Shown: positions 9,081 through 19,583 of the stretch, piece by piece
Numbering within the stretch: the first letter of the stretch is position 1
How the letters are laid out: each line of letters opens with the position of its first letter
NCBI RefSeq assembly: GCF_003096835.1
Contig: NZ_QENZ01000004.1
Span: forward strand, 372,001-436,000
Direction: 5' to 3'
Length of the DNA: 64,000 nt
Source: Balneicella halophila
GTDB lineage: Bacteria > Bacteroidota > Bacteroidia > Bacteroidales > Balneicellaceae
Position numbers and translations under genes: made by a program
The notes under the pieces: generated by a model
The model's input: the letters and a program-made list of their open reading frames with translations, nothing else
What the model was told of the DNA's origin: nothing
Databases searched by the model: none

Positions 9081-9224
9081 GGAAAATAGTTATTAGTTCT
9101 TAGATATTGATAGAAACATTCATTTACTAAGTTTTAATAATAAGATAATTCACTGCTAAAGCTTTTTTTCGAGAAAAAGAGTAAATAAAAAAAGAAAAAT
9201 AGTGAGTATTTAGAGAAATATAAT

Positions 9225-9232
9225 TATATTTG
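9225..9232 (+). promoter_or_regulatory. Promoter -7 element TATATTTG for tRNA-Leu
   Basis: TATATTTG followed by CACCGC lies 13 bases before the first base of the mature tRNA. Confidence 0.65.
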
Positions 9233-9245
9233 CACCGCTTTTAGA

Positions 9246-9327
9246 GCGGATGTGGTGAAATTGGTAGACACGCTAGACTTAGGATCTAGTGCTTTCGGGC
9301 GTGGGGGTTCGAGTCCCTTCATCCGCA
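9246..9327 (+). tRNA. tRNA-Leu (anticodon UAG)
   Basis: The acceptor stem is GCGGATG (9246-9252) with CATCCGC (9320-9326) and discriminator A. The D-arm contains AAATTGGTAGAC. The anticodon stem CTAGA/TCTAG encloses the loop CTTAGGA, giving anticodon TAG. A long class II variable arm (GCTTTCGGGCGT) and a T-arm with TTCGAGT follow. The 3' CCA is not encoded. The long variable arm and the anticodon both fit leucine. Confidence 0.96.
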
Positions 9328-9337
9328 CACACACACA

Positions 9338-9375
9338 AATACCGTTAACTCGAATGTGAGCAACGGTATTTTTTT
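9338..9375 (+). terminator. Rho-independent terminator after tRNA-Leu
   Basis: AATACCGTT (9338-9346) pairs with AACGGTATT (9362-9370) and is followed by T residues. It separates the tRNA from the trigger factor gene. Confidence 0.85.
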
Positions 9376-9398
9376 ATAATGCTAAAAATAATACAAGC

Positions 9399-10748
9399 AT
9401 GGATATTGTTAGAAATGATAACGACGCGTTGAACGCAACAATTACCGTAAAAGTAACACCGGAAGATTACGAAGCTAACGTTGAGAAAACCTTAAAAGAG
9501 CAACAGAAAAAAGCTGAAATTAAGGGGTTTCGTAAAGGTAAAGTACCAATGGGAATTATGAAAAAACTTTACGGTACTTCTGTTTTAGTTGATGAGGTGA
9601 ACAAAGTTGTGAGCAATAATCTTTATAAGTATATCGTTGACAATAATATTGACATTTTAGGAGAGCCACTTCCAAATGAAACTGAACAAGCTGAAGTTGA
9701 TTGGAAAAAAGATAAAGAATTTTCATTCTCTTACGATATTGGTTTATCTCCAGAAATAAACATTGATGCTACTGAAGATACTAAGGTAAAGCGTTATCCA
9801 ATTATCGTTTCTGATGAAATGATCGATAATGGAATAGAAATGCATGCTCGCAGATTTGGAGAAAATAAAGAGGTTGAAGAGGTAGCTGATAATGATTTGC
9901 TTCGTGGAGACTTTGTGGAGCTGGCGAGAGTAAACCCTAAGAAGGATGGTATTCAAAAAGACAATGTAGCTATAGCATTGGAATACATGAAAGATGAAGA
10001 GATTAAAAAGCAGTTTATAGGAGCAAAAGCGGGAGAAACTATTGATTTTGATTTGAAAAAGGCTTATCCAAATCTTTCTGATTTAGCATCTCTTTTAGAT
10101 GTAAAGAAAGAAGAGATTGAAGAAGCAAATTCAAAGTTCCGTTTTACGATCAAAGAAATTTCAAGATTTGAATCTCATGAGGTAAATCAAGAACTTTTTG
10201 ATAAAGTATATGGTGAGGGAACGGTGAAGTCAGAAGAGGAATTCAGAGCTAAAATCAAAGAAGAGATTGAAAGTCAGGTTGCCGGTGATGTTGATTATAA
10301 ACTAGGATTAGACATTAAAGAATTATTGCAAGAGCAGGCAGATTTTGAATTGCCTGAGGCATTCCTAAAACGATGGTTAGTTCTTGCAAATAAAGATTTC
10401 ACAAAAGAAAGTGTAGAAGAGAATTTTGAAAACTATGCTAAAGAAATCAAATGGCAATTAATCAAGGCAAAAATTGCTAAAGAGAATGAATTAAAGGTAA
10501 ATCCAGAAGATATAAAAGCTTTGGCTAAAACTTTTGCTCTGACTCAATTCAGACAATACGGAATCATGGATGTACCAGAGGAGCATCTTGAACAGTATGC
10601 AAATCAAATGATGCAAAATCAGCAGGAAGTACAAAAGTTACACGAACGTGTAGAAGAACAGAAAGTGTTAGACTTTATAAAATCTAAAGTAACTCTTGAA
10701 GATAAAGAGGTTACTGTAGAGGAATTCAATAAAATGTTTGAAGAGTAA
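9399..10748 (+). CDS. tig: Trigger factor, ribosome-associated chaperone
   Basis: Trigger factor binds ribosomal protein L23 at the exit tunnel and shields nascent chains. The 449-residue protein contains the ribosome-binding signature GFRKGKVP (about 46-53) in the N-terminal domain. A divergent middle region sits where the FKBP-like prolyl isomerase domain lies, with a long helical C-terminal chaperone domain rich in Lys and Glu. The middle domain lacks an obvious set of FKBP aromatic residues, so isomerase activity is doubtful, as in many Bacteroidota homologues. It lies 23 bases after the tRNA terminator and I see no consensus promoter of its own. clpP and clpX are not next to it. Confidence 0.92.
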   Translation: MDIVRNDNDALNATITVKVTPEDYEANVEKTLKEQQKKAEIKGFRKGKVPMGIMKKLYGTSVLVDEVNKVVSNNLYKYIVDNNIDILGEPLPNETEQAEVDWKKDKEFSFSYDIGLSPEINIDATEDTKVKRYPIIVSDEMIDNGIEMHARRFGENKEVEEVADNDLLRGDFVELARVNPKKDGIQKDNVAIALEYMKDEEIKKQFIGAKAGETIDFDLKKAYPNLSDLASLLDVKKEEIEEANSKFRFTIKEISRFESHEVNQELFDKVYGEGTVKSEEEFRAKIKEEIESQVAGDVDYKLGLDIKELLQEQADFELPEAFLKRWLVLANKDFTKESVEENFENYAKEIKWQLIKAKIAKENELKVNPEDIKALAKTFALTQFRQYGIMDVPEEHLEQYANQMMQNQQEVQKLHERVEEQKVLDFIKSKVTLEDKEVTVEEFNKMFEE

Positions 10749-10790
10749 AAAGTTTTCATAACATTGATTTTTAGTGATTAGTAATGGAGA

Positions 10791-10818
10791 GCATCGTCTG
10801 AAAAGACGATGCTTTTTT
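10791..10818 (+). terminator. Rho-independent terminator after tig
   Basis: GCATCGTCT (10791-10799) and AGACGATGC (10804-10812) form a perfect 9-bp stem with a GAAA tetraloop, followed by six T. Confidence 0.93.
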
Positions 10819-10881
10819 GTTTTCAAATAATAAACTTTTATTAGTTGTAATATAACGTAATGGTAAATAGAAAAATCCTTT

Positions 10882-10889
10882 TAACTTTG
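10882..10889 (+). promoter_or_regulatory. Promoter -7 element TAACTTTG for the phosphohexomutase gene
   Basis: TAACTTTG matches TAnnTTTG, 37 bases before the ATG at 10927. Confidence 0.55.
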
Positions 10890-10926
10890 TTAAGAACAAA
10901 ATGATCAATCATAAAATTACAACAAT

Positions 10927-12666
10927 ATGGATAAGCAAATAATTGCAAAAGCAACTGAAAAGGCAAAGACATGGTTAGAAGGAAGTTATGATGAAGAAAC
11001 CAAAGCAAAAGTTCGAGAACTTCTTGAGGCTGAGGATAAAACGGAGTTGGTAGATTCATTCTACAAAGACCTTGAGTTTGGAACGGGTGGTTTACGCGGC
11101 ATCATGGGAGTAGGAACAAACAGGATGAATATTTATACCGTTGGAGGTGCAACACAAGGTTTAGCCAATTATTTGAATAAACAATTTAAAGGAGAAGAAA
11201 TCTCGATGTGTATAGGCTATGATTGTCGTCACAATAATAAATTATTTTCAAATACCGTTGCTAATGTCATGTCAGCCAATGGTATTAAAGCTTATATTTT
11301 TGAAGATCTAAGACCTACTCCAGAGCTTTCGTTTGCTATTCGTGAATTAGGGTGTAAATCTGGTGTTATTATAACAGCGTCTCATAATCCTAAGGAGTAC
11401 AATGGATACAAAGCATACTGGGATGATGGATCACAGTTAGTTCCTCCACATGACAAAGGAGTGATTGATGAAGTTAAAAAGATAAAAGTTGAAGACATAA
11501 AGTTTGATGGAAATCCTGAACTTATTGAAGTATTAGGCAAAAAGATGGATGAAAAATATTTAGCTGCAGTTAAGTCTCTTTCATTAGATCCTGAAGTTAT
11601 CCAGAAGCATAAAGATTTAAAAATTGTATTTACTCCGTTGCATGGCGCTACTCATTATATGACGCCAGCTTCTATCAAGAATTATGGGTTTAGTCATGTT
11701 TATGACGTTCCAGAGCAGTATGTTATTTCAGGAGATTTTCCAACAGTAGAATCAGCAAATCCAGAAGAACCGGTAGCCTTAGAAATGGCAATAGACAGAG
11801 CGAAAGAAGTAGATGCTGATTTGGTGATGGCTTGTGATCCTGACGGTGACCGTATTGGTATTTCAATAAAGAATGATAAAGGAGAATGGATATTAGTCAA
11901 TGGAAACCAAACAGCACTTTTATTTACCTATTACCTCATTACCCAATATAAGAAGAAAGGACTGATGAAGGGGAATGAATATATTGTGAAAACTGTCGTT
12001 ACTAGTGAGTTGCTTCGGAAAATTGCAGAAGAAAATAATGTGAAATGTTACGATACCTACACCGGATTTAAGTGGATTGCAGAAGCCATTCGTAAACATC
12101 CTGAAGGGCATTATATAGGAGGAGGAGAAGAGTCATTTGGATATATGGTGGGTAATATCGTAAGAGACAAAGACGGTGTTTCAGCTTGTTCCATCATGGC
12201 AGAAATTGTTGCTTGGGCAAAAGAACAAGGCAAAACATTATATGAATTGCTGAAGGAAATCTATGTAGAATATGGTTTTTCTCAGGAGAAGATGATTTAT
12301 ATTGTACGTAAAGGAATAAGTGGAGCAGAAGAAATCAATCAGATGATGCATGATTTTCGTCATAATCCACCAAAAACTATCAATGGTTCAGAGGTCATGA
12401 AAATCAACGATTATAAAGTCAGAGAATCAACAGACATAACGACCGGTAAGAGAGAGAAGTTAAATTATGAAACTGCCTCTAATGTTTTGCAATATTACCT
12501 AGAAGATGGTTCTAAGATTTCTGTACGCCCGTCAGGAACTGAGCCTAAAATAAAGTTTTATTTTGAAGTGAAAGATGAGCTTAAATCCGCCGAACAATTT
12601 GATAAAGTATCAGCTAAAGCACTTGATAAGATTGCTAAGATTGCGGAGGATATGGGCGTAAAGTAA
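10927..12666 (+). CDS. Phosphoglucomutase/phosphomannomutase family (alpha-D-phosphohexomutase)
   Basis: A 579-residue phosphohexomutase that interconverts hexose 1- and 6-phosphates for glycan and polysaccharide precursors. All four family loops are visible. TASHNPKEYNGYK carries the phosphoserine Ser152. CDPDGDRIG binds Mg2+ (about residues 300-308). GGGEESFGY is the sugar-specificity loop (about 400). RPSGTEPKIKFY is the phosphate-binding loop (about 535-547). GFKWI precedes the sugar loop. The length fits the larger Pgm/PMM type common in Bacteroidota and Firmicutes. Glucose versus mannose preference cannot be decided. It is transcribed alone from its own promoter. Confidence 0.92.
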   Translation: MDKQIIAKATEKAKTWLEGSYDEETKAKVRELLEAEDKTELVDSFYKDLEFGTGGLRGIMGVGTNRMNIYTVGGATQGLANYLNKQFKGEEISMCIGYDCRHNNKLFSNTVANVMSANGIKAYIFEDLRPTPELSFAIRELGCKSGVIITASHNPKEYNGYKAYWDDGSQLVPPHDKGVIDEVKKIKVEDIKFDGNPELIEVLGKKMDEKYLAAVKSLSLDPEVIQKHKDLKIVFTPLHGATHYMTPASIKNYGFSHVYDVPEQYVISGDFPTVESANPEEPVALEMAIDRAKEVDADLVMACDPDGDRIGISIKNDKGEWILVNGNQTALLFTYYLITQYKKKGLMKGNEYIVKTVVTSELLRKIAEENNVKCYDTYTGFKWIAEAIRKHPEGHYIGGGEESFGYMVGNIVRDKDGVSACSIMAEIVAWAKEQGKTLYELLKEIYVEYGFSQEKMIYIVRKGISGAEEINQMMHDFRHNPPKTINGSEVMKINDYKVRESTDITTGKREKLNYETASNVLQYYLEDGSKISVRPSGTEPKIKFYFEVKDELKSAEQFDKVSAKALDKIAKIAEDMGVK

Positions 12667-12754
12667 GAGTTTCTCTAAGTAGTGTGTGTTAATTTATCAC
12701 ATTAATGGCAGTATGATAAATACATGGTGCTTAGGAATATAGAGAAAGAGAATT

Positions 12755-14896
12755 ATGGAGTGGCGAGAAGAGTTACATAAGATTATTATAGCAAATAGTA
12801 AGGGGAGTACTTCTACAGATGAAAAATTACTGCGAAAGACACTGGCTTTACTGCAAGAACTTACTGATGATGAGCAAGAGGGGAAGGCATTAAAGTTAGC
12901 CGTAAGCGTGACCACAGAGTTGGGGCTTGGAAGTACTTCAGCTATTGTCAGTATTTTGTACGAATTGCTTTATATTGGCAAGTTTAGTAAAGAAGAAATA
13001 AAGAATCATTATCCTGACTCTGTTTATCGATTAATCTTGGGCTTAGGAAAGGTTGAGGAATTATATCAAGTACATAAAGAAAATGCCGAAATATTTCAGA
13101 AATTATTGCTGTCTTTGGCGGAGGATGTACGGGTTATTCTCATCATTTTAGCACGGAGGCTGTATGCACTTCGGCACATTGAAAAACAAGATAAGGAAGA
13201 GCAACAAAACTTAGTTGACGAAATTACCTTTGTTTATCTCCCCTTTGCTCATCGCCTCGGTTTATATCCAGTGAAAATGGATATGGAAGACAGGTTGTTG
13301 CAGTTTAATGAACCAGAGGCATACGCCAAACTGGTCGCAGAACTGGAAGAGTCTGAAGCAGAGCGCTTACAATTTATTGAAAGTTTTATCGCGCCGATTA
13401 AAGAAAGGCTGGACAGAGAAGGCTTAAGATACACGGTAAAGTACAGAACAAAATCGATTGCTTCCATTTTGGGTAAGATAAGAAAGCAACAAGTTTCCCT
13501 CAAGGAAGTCTATGATATTTTTGCCATTCGAATTATTTTAGATACTCCACGTGAAAAAGAGAAAATGCATTGCTGGCAAGTGTATTCTATTGTGAGTGAT
13601 ATCTATCAGCCAAACCCTAAGCGCTTACGTGATTGGATAACCATTCCAAAATCAACAGGCTACGAATCGTTACATACCACTGTAATGACGAAAGACAAGC
13701 GTTGGGTTGAGGTGCAAATTCGTACCGAGCGCATGGATGAAGTGGCAGAAAAAGGATTTGCAGCGCATTGGCGGTACAAAGGGGGCAAGGATAATACTGT
13801 ATTAGACGAATGGTTGCTCAACGTTAGAGAAATTTTGGAAAGTGAAGGAAAGGAAGGAAGTGAAGAAGTCATTGATGATCTTTTGTTGGAATTATCTGAT
13901 AAAGAAGTGTATATTTTCACTCCCAATGGAGATTTGAAACAGCTGCCAAGAGGAGCAACGGTTTTAGACTTTGCTTATAGCATTCACGGTGATATAGGAA
14001 ATACCTGTACCGGTGGAACAATTAATAATAAAAATGTCCCTATTCGCTATGTTTTACAAAGTGGTGATACCGTTAAGATAAACACCGCAAAGAATCAAAA
14101 GCCTAACCAAGATTGGTTGCAATTTGTGGTTACCTCTAAGGCAAAAAGCCACATTCGTCAAGCTATGAAAGAGCAACAAGCTTCAGAGATAGCTTTAGGT
14201 AAGGAAATGCTTATGAGACGGATGAAGAATTGGGATATTCCCTTCAATGACATAGCTGTCCGTGATTTGCAACAGCATTTCAAAATGAAACAGGTACATG
14301 AGTTGTATTACAATATTGGTACGAATAAGATTGAACTCAACACAATAAAAGAATTCTTTACTCAAAAAGAGAAAGAAGCAAAAGAAATATCTGTAGAGGA
14401 AATAAAAGATTTACAAGAGACCAAGAAACCATTGGGTACTCCATCAGATGTACTCGTTATTGGAGATAAGGTGTCTGGCGTAGATTTTACCTTGTCAAGC
14501 TGTTGCTCGCCTGTGTTTGGAGATGATATTTTTGGATTTATATCTATTAGTAAAGGCATTCGAATTCATCGCAAAAATTGTCCTAATGCTGAAAATATGA
14601 TGCAGCGCTATCCATACCGTGTAGTGCCTGCTTGCTGGACGAAACAAGGCGATACATCTTATATGGCACAATTAGAAGTGCATGGAGAAGACAGTGCTGG
14701 TATTGTCAATGGTATAACAGCATTATTCACCGATAAACAGAGTGCTAAACTTAGAGGAATTAGTTTTACTACAGAAGATGGACTTTTTATTGGAAAATTG
14801 AGTGTAGAAGTTCCTAATAAAGGATATTTGGATATGATTAGCTCAAAAATACAAACCTTGAAAGGTGTCCAAAAAGTAATTCGTTTAAAAAAGTAA
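12755..14896 (+). CDS. RelA/SpoT homologue: (p)ppGpp synthetase with a degenerate hydrolase domain
   Basis: A 713-residue long RSH protein. The N-terminal HD domain is present as a fold but has lost its catalytic residues. Where active enzymes have LHDVVED, this one has LYELLYI (68-74), and ADRLHNMR is replaced by ARRLYALR (133-140). The synthetase domain is intact: DIFAIRI (254-260), GYESLHTTV (302-310) and EVQIRT (319-324). Its charged motif is RLRD (290-293), which is closer to the RxKD of bifunctional enzymes than to the acidic motif of E. coli RelA. TGS (about 390-450), a CC-type zinc-finger-like segment (SSCCSP) and a C-terminal ACT domain follow. It is therefore probably synthesis-only; a separate hydrolase should exist elsewhere. 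prmC follows after 3 bases. Confidence 0.92.
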   Translation: MEWREELHKIIIANSKGSTSTDEKLLRKTLALLQELTDDEQEGKALKLAVSVTTELGLGSTSAIVSILYELLYIGKFSKEEIKNHYPDSVYRLILGLGKVEELYQVHKENAEIFQKLLLSLAEDVRVILIILARRLYALRHIEKQDKEEQQNLVDEITFVYLPFAHRLGLYPVKMDMEDRLLQFNEPEAYAKLVAELEESEAERLQFIESFIAPIKERLDREGLRYTVKYRTKSIASILGKIRKQQVSLKEVYDIFAIRIILDTPREKEKMHCWQVYSIVSDIYQPNPKRLRDWITIPKSTGYESLHTTVMTKDKRWVEVQIRTERMDEVAEKGFAAHWRYKGGKDNTVLDEWLLNVREILESEGKEGSEEVIDDLLLELSDKEVYIFTPNGDLKQLPRGATVLDFAYSIHGDIGNTCTGGTINNKNVPIRYVLQSGDTVKINTAKNQKPNQDWLQFVVTSKAKSHIRQAMKEQQASEIALGKEMLMRRMKNWDIPFNDIAVRDLQQHFKMKQVHELYYNIGTNKIELNTIKEFFTQKEKEAKEISVEEIKDLQETKKPLGTPSDVLVIGDKVSGVDFTLSSCCSPVFGDDIFGFISISKGIRIHRKNCPNAENMMQRYPYRVVPACWTKQGDTSYMAQLEVHGEDSAGIVNGITALFTDKQSAKLRGISFTTEDGLFIGKLSVEVPNKGYLDMISSKIQTLKGVQKVIRLKK

Positions 14897-14899
14897 TTA

Positions 14900-15742
14900 A
14901 TGACTTTAAAAGAATTTTATAAACAAGGAGAAGAGAAATTAGCCAAACTTTACAATAGTAATGAAAGTCGTGCAATAACTAAACGCATAGCCTCCTACCT
15001 GCTAAAATACAGCGACTCTGACTTGTTGCTATCACAAAATGAAGCTTTAAAGTCTGAACAATTACAAGCTTTAGAAAAGTCTTTGGAAGAAGTAGCTACA
15101 GGTATGCCAGTCCAATATGTTTTAGGCGAGACCACTTTTTATGGCTATGATGTATATGTTGAGCCGGGAGTGCTTATCCCACGTCAAGAAACAGAGGAGC
15201 TCGTCGATTGGATTATACAAAGAGAATCAGAAATCAACCAAATCTTAGATATAGGTGTCGGAAGCGGTTGCATTACTATAGCCCTAGGCAAGCATTTTAA
15301 ACGAGCACATTGCACGGCTCTAGATATCTCGCTAGATGCTCTTGATCTCGCAAGAGAAAACTGCGATAGGTATAGTCTGCGTCCTACATTCCTTTATGCT
15401 GATGTATTAAAATGGGAAACTTATGGTTTAGGGAAATATGATGTTATTGTCAGTAATCCTCCTTATATCCGCGAATCAGAAAATTCGCAGATGCACCCAA
15501 ATGTATTAGATTATGAGCCTGACACAGCCTTGTTTGTCACAGATGAGAAGCCACTTTTGTACTATGAAGCAATTGCAGATTTAGCTACTGAACATTTGAA
15601 TGATAACGGTGCTCTGTATTTTGAAATAAATGAAGCACTGGGAAAAGAAACTATAGATTTGCTGGATAGTAAGGGCTATAGAAATATAGAACTTCGCAAG
15701 GATATCAACGGTAAGGATCGAATGATAAGAGCGACACGCTAA
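14900..15742 (+). CDS. prmC: Release factor glutamine N5-methyltransferase PrmC (HemK)
   Basis: This enzyme methylates the GGQ glutamine of peptide release factors. The 280-residue protein has a helical N-terminal substrate domain (1-80), the SAM-binding loop ILDIGVGSGCITIALG (115-130) and the diagnostic SNPPYI (185-190). The LIPRQETEELVDW segment (92-104) is also typical of PrmC. Its ATG is 3 bases after the stop of the RSH gene, so the two are one transcription unit. No plus-strand terminator with a T-run follows: the hairpin downstream is oriented for the other strand. Confidence 0.95.
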   Translation: MTLKEFYKQGEEKLAKLYNSNESRAITKRIASYLLKYSDSDLLLSQNEALKSEQLQALEKSLEEVATGMPVQYVLGETTFYGYDVYVEPGVLIPRQETEELVDWIIQRESEINQILDIGVGSGCITIALGKHFKRAHCTALDISLDALDLARENCDRYSLRPTFLYADVLKWETYGLGKYDVIVSNPPYIRESENSQMHPNVLDYEPDTALFVTDEKPLLYYEAIADLATEHLNDNGALYFEINEALGKETIDLLDSKGYRNIELRKDINGKDRMIRATR

Positions 15743-15744
15743 AA

Positions 15745-15784
15745 ATAAAAAAAGGACTGTCAGAGTGAGAGAAAGACAGTCCTT
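15745..15784 (-). terminator. Rho-independent terminator of a minus-strand transcript
   Basis: AAGGACTGTC (15752-15761) pairs perfectly with GACAGTCCTT (15775-15784). Only on the minus strand is the stem followed by a T-run (TTTTTTTATTTTT). It therefore ends a transcript arriving from the riboswitch side, not the prmC message. Confidence 0.85.
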
Positions 15785-16008
15785 GAAATACCCCTTATGA
15801 TGTATGTGAGAGGATAATTTGGTAACATTAGCTTGAAACACACTACACCATCGCATGAAAAGTAACACAAAAAAGGTATTAATTTTCTAATATGTTTTGG
15901 GTAACTGAATGTAATTTTATGTATCAGTAATACCCTATATTTAACTATTCATCATTGTTCTTCTAAGTGGTTGTCTTGTTAAATTTCCGAACGCAACAAC
16001 AGCATAAT

Positions 16009-16163
16009 GTGATAGGTAGGTCTTCTGACTTGTTCCGAACCATCGACCTTCCCAGTTAAACTAGTGGTCAAAGAATTGTGGTTCTTTTTTAGGAACTTAC
16101 AGCAGCGGAATCTGTTTACGACTTTCACGTAATTCCCTGTTAGGCTATTAAGCACCTCATCAC
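16009..16163 (-). promoter_or_regulatory. Cobalamin (vitamin B12) riboswitch aptamer
   Basis: Read on the minus strand it contains, in order, GAGGTGC, CAGGGAATTACGTGAAAGTC, CGCTGCTGTAAG, CCACTAGTTTAACTGGGAAGG (split across the junction) and AAGTCAGAAGACCTACC. These correspond block by block to the conserved core of the cobalamin riboswitch: the AGGGAA...GTGAAA segment, the CTGTAAG box, the CCACT...GGGAAGG stem and the AAGxCxGxAGACCxxCC box. The closing P1 helix is also visible, GTGAT-AGGT with ACCTATCAC (16009-16017). The identification is firm even though no B12 gene follows. Confidence 0.93.
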
Positions 16164-16167
16164 GTTG

Positions 16168-16175
16168 CGAATATA
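16168..16175 (-). promoter_or_regulatory. Promoter -7 element TATATTCG for the riboswitch RNA
   Basis: TATATTCG on the minus strand ends 4 bases before the first base of the aptamer P1 helix, exactly where a transcription start would be expected. This indicates the riboswitch still has a functional-looking promoter. Confidence 0.6.
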
Positions 16176-16176
16176 G

Positions 16177-18237
<2,061 letters not shown>

Positions 18238-18241
18238 TACC

Positions 18242-19528
18242 ATGTCTAAACTACGATACGATATAGATGAAAAGCTTCCAAGCTTACCGATGATACTGTA
18301 TGGACTACAATGGTTTTTAGTAACGATTCCGAGTATTTTAATCGTGGGGGCTATTGTTGCACAGTTTCATTATGAGAGTATAGCCGATCAAATTTTTTAC
18401 ACACAACGTTTGCTTGGAATTGTTGGTTTTGCTTTAGTTGTACAGATTTTATGGGGGCATCGCTTACCGATCGTTATAGGACCTGCATCCGTTTTACTTA
18501 TTGGCATTCTTTCATCACAAGCTGATAAGATTTCGGAGATTTATACTGCGATACTCATAGGAGGAGTTTTGGTTTTCCTTACTTCATATATCAAGCCAAT
18601 ATTAAATCGTATTCCACTAATTTTTACTTCACGCATTGTTATTGTTATCTTGGCGTTGATTGCTTTTACGCTAATGCCTACCATTATTGATTTAGTATTC
18701 TCAGGCGGTTTAGCTCCATTAGGTGCACTTTCTTTTGGTTTAATAGGGTTATTTATTTTAATATTATTGAATAAATTTCTTCAAGGTATTTGGAAATCAA
18801 CTGTTGTTCTTTGGGGCTTGATTTTTGGAGCTTTAGCCTATTATTTTGTTTTAGGAATACCTGTGGATAATACAGTTAACAAAGGTGAGGTTTCTTCCTC
18901 TTGGACTGTGTTTCCTTTGAGATTTGACATAGGAATTATTCTCTCTTTTATATTTTGTTATTTGGCGCTATTTATTAACGAATTAGGCTCTATACAGGGA
19001 GTTGCTAAAGCTATTGATGCGAAGAGTGTAGATGAGTCTACAGAAAGTGGATTACGTGTTACAGGATTAGCAAATGCTTTGTCAGGAATATTTGGAGTGA
19101 TAGGGACGGTTGATTTTTCATTCAGTCCCGGGGTTATTATGTCAACCGGATGTGCCTCAAGATATGCACTGCTTCCTGCAGGAATTGCCTTAATCCTGAT
19201 TGCTTTTTTTCCTCCTTTGATTGAAATTTTTCTCCTAATACCTAATCCGGTGATGGGTTTTGTGTTTTTATTTTTAATGACATCGCAATTAGGAGCAGCC
19301 TTGCAGATGATACCAACAAACAAAGCCGTTAAAAGTTTCGAGCAAAGTTTAATAATAGCTATCCCTTTGCTTATTGCTATTTTTATTGCATTTTTACCTA
19401 AAGAAATACAAAATGCGATACCAACAATACTGAAACCCATTTTAAGTAATGCTTTTGTAATGGGTGTTATTGTTGTTTTATTGTCGGAACATTTTATTTT
19501 TAAGAAGAAGAAGAATAAAGAAGTTTAG
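18242..19528 (+). CDS. Nucleobase:cation symporter, NCS2 family (uracil/xanthine permease-like)
   Basis: A 428-residue inner-membrane protein with about 12-14 hydrophobic segments. The start KLRYDIDEKLPSLPMILYGL then QWFLVTIPS, and the region GVIGTVDFSFSPGVIMSTGC, match the NCS2 family, which imports uracil, xanthine or uric acid with cations. The substrate is not decidable; the protein is somewhat shorter and more divergent than UraA. The ATG at 18242 is 4 bases after the ligA stop, so it is probably co-transcribed. A TTG at 18230 overlapping ligA is less likely. Confidence 0.8.
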   Translation: MSKLRYDIDEKLPSLPMILYGLQWFLVTIPSILIVGAIVAQFHYESIADQIFYTQRLLGIVGFALVVQILWGHRLPIVIGPASVLLIGILSSQADKISEIYTAILIGGVLVFLTSYIKPILNRIPLIFTSRIVIVILALIAFTLMPTIIDLVFSGGLAPLGALSFGLIGLFILILLNKFLQGIWKSTVVLWGLIFGALAYYFVLGIPVDNTVNKGEVSSSWTVFPLRFDIGIILSFIFCYLALFINELGSIQGVAKAIDAKSVDESTESGLRVTGLANALSGIFGVIGTVDFSFSPGVIMSTGCASRYALLPAGIALILIAFFPPLIEIFLLIPNPVMGFVFLFLMTSQLGAALQMIPTNKAVKSFEQSLIIAIPLLIAIFIAFLPKEIQNAIPTILKPILSNAFVMGVIVVLLSEHFIFKKKKNKEV

Positions 19529-19583
19529 GTTTTCTATCGTTGGAAATCTTATACTCGTATAGAAATTAGTTTACGATTGAGAT

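Larger units (their letters stand above)
15745..16163 (-). ncRNA. Putative riboswitch-controlled non-coding transcript (orphan leader)
   Basis: Promoter (16168-16175), cobalamin aptamer (16009-16163) and terminator (15745-15784) delimit a minus-strand RNA of roughly 420 nt. Between aptamer and terminator I find only trivially short open frames: MLLLRSEI, MMNS, and a frame at the 3' end that runs through the terminator into antisense prmC. No conserved gene is recognisable. It may be a B12-responsive small RNA, or the leader left behind after loss of a vitamin B12 gene such as a btuB-like receptor. Confidence 0.5.

Noticed and set aside
9326-9337. (AC)n run after tRNA-Leu as a microsatellite or att site
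   Set aside because: Only about six dinucleotide units, no duplicated tRNA end and no integrase nearby, so no sign of an integrated element.
10927-12666. Phosphohexomutase as part of a galactose (Leloir) cluster with galK
   Set aside because: It is 17 kb away on the other strand with its own promoter; no regulatory link to the sugar operon is visible.
15581-15868. 95-codon minus-strand frame downstream of the riboswitch, considered as the missing regulated gene
   Set aside because: It passes through the terminator hairpin and continues antisense into prmC with no domain resemblance.
18958-19440. 160-codon minus-strand frame within the NCS2 permease
   Set aside because: Antisense shadow of a clear membrane transporter.
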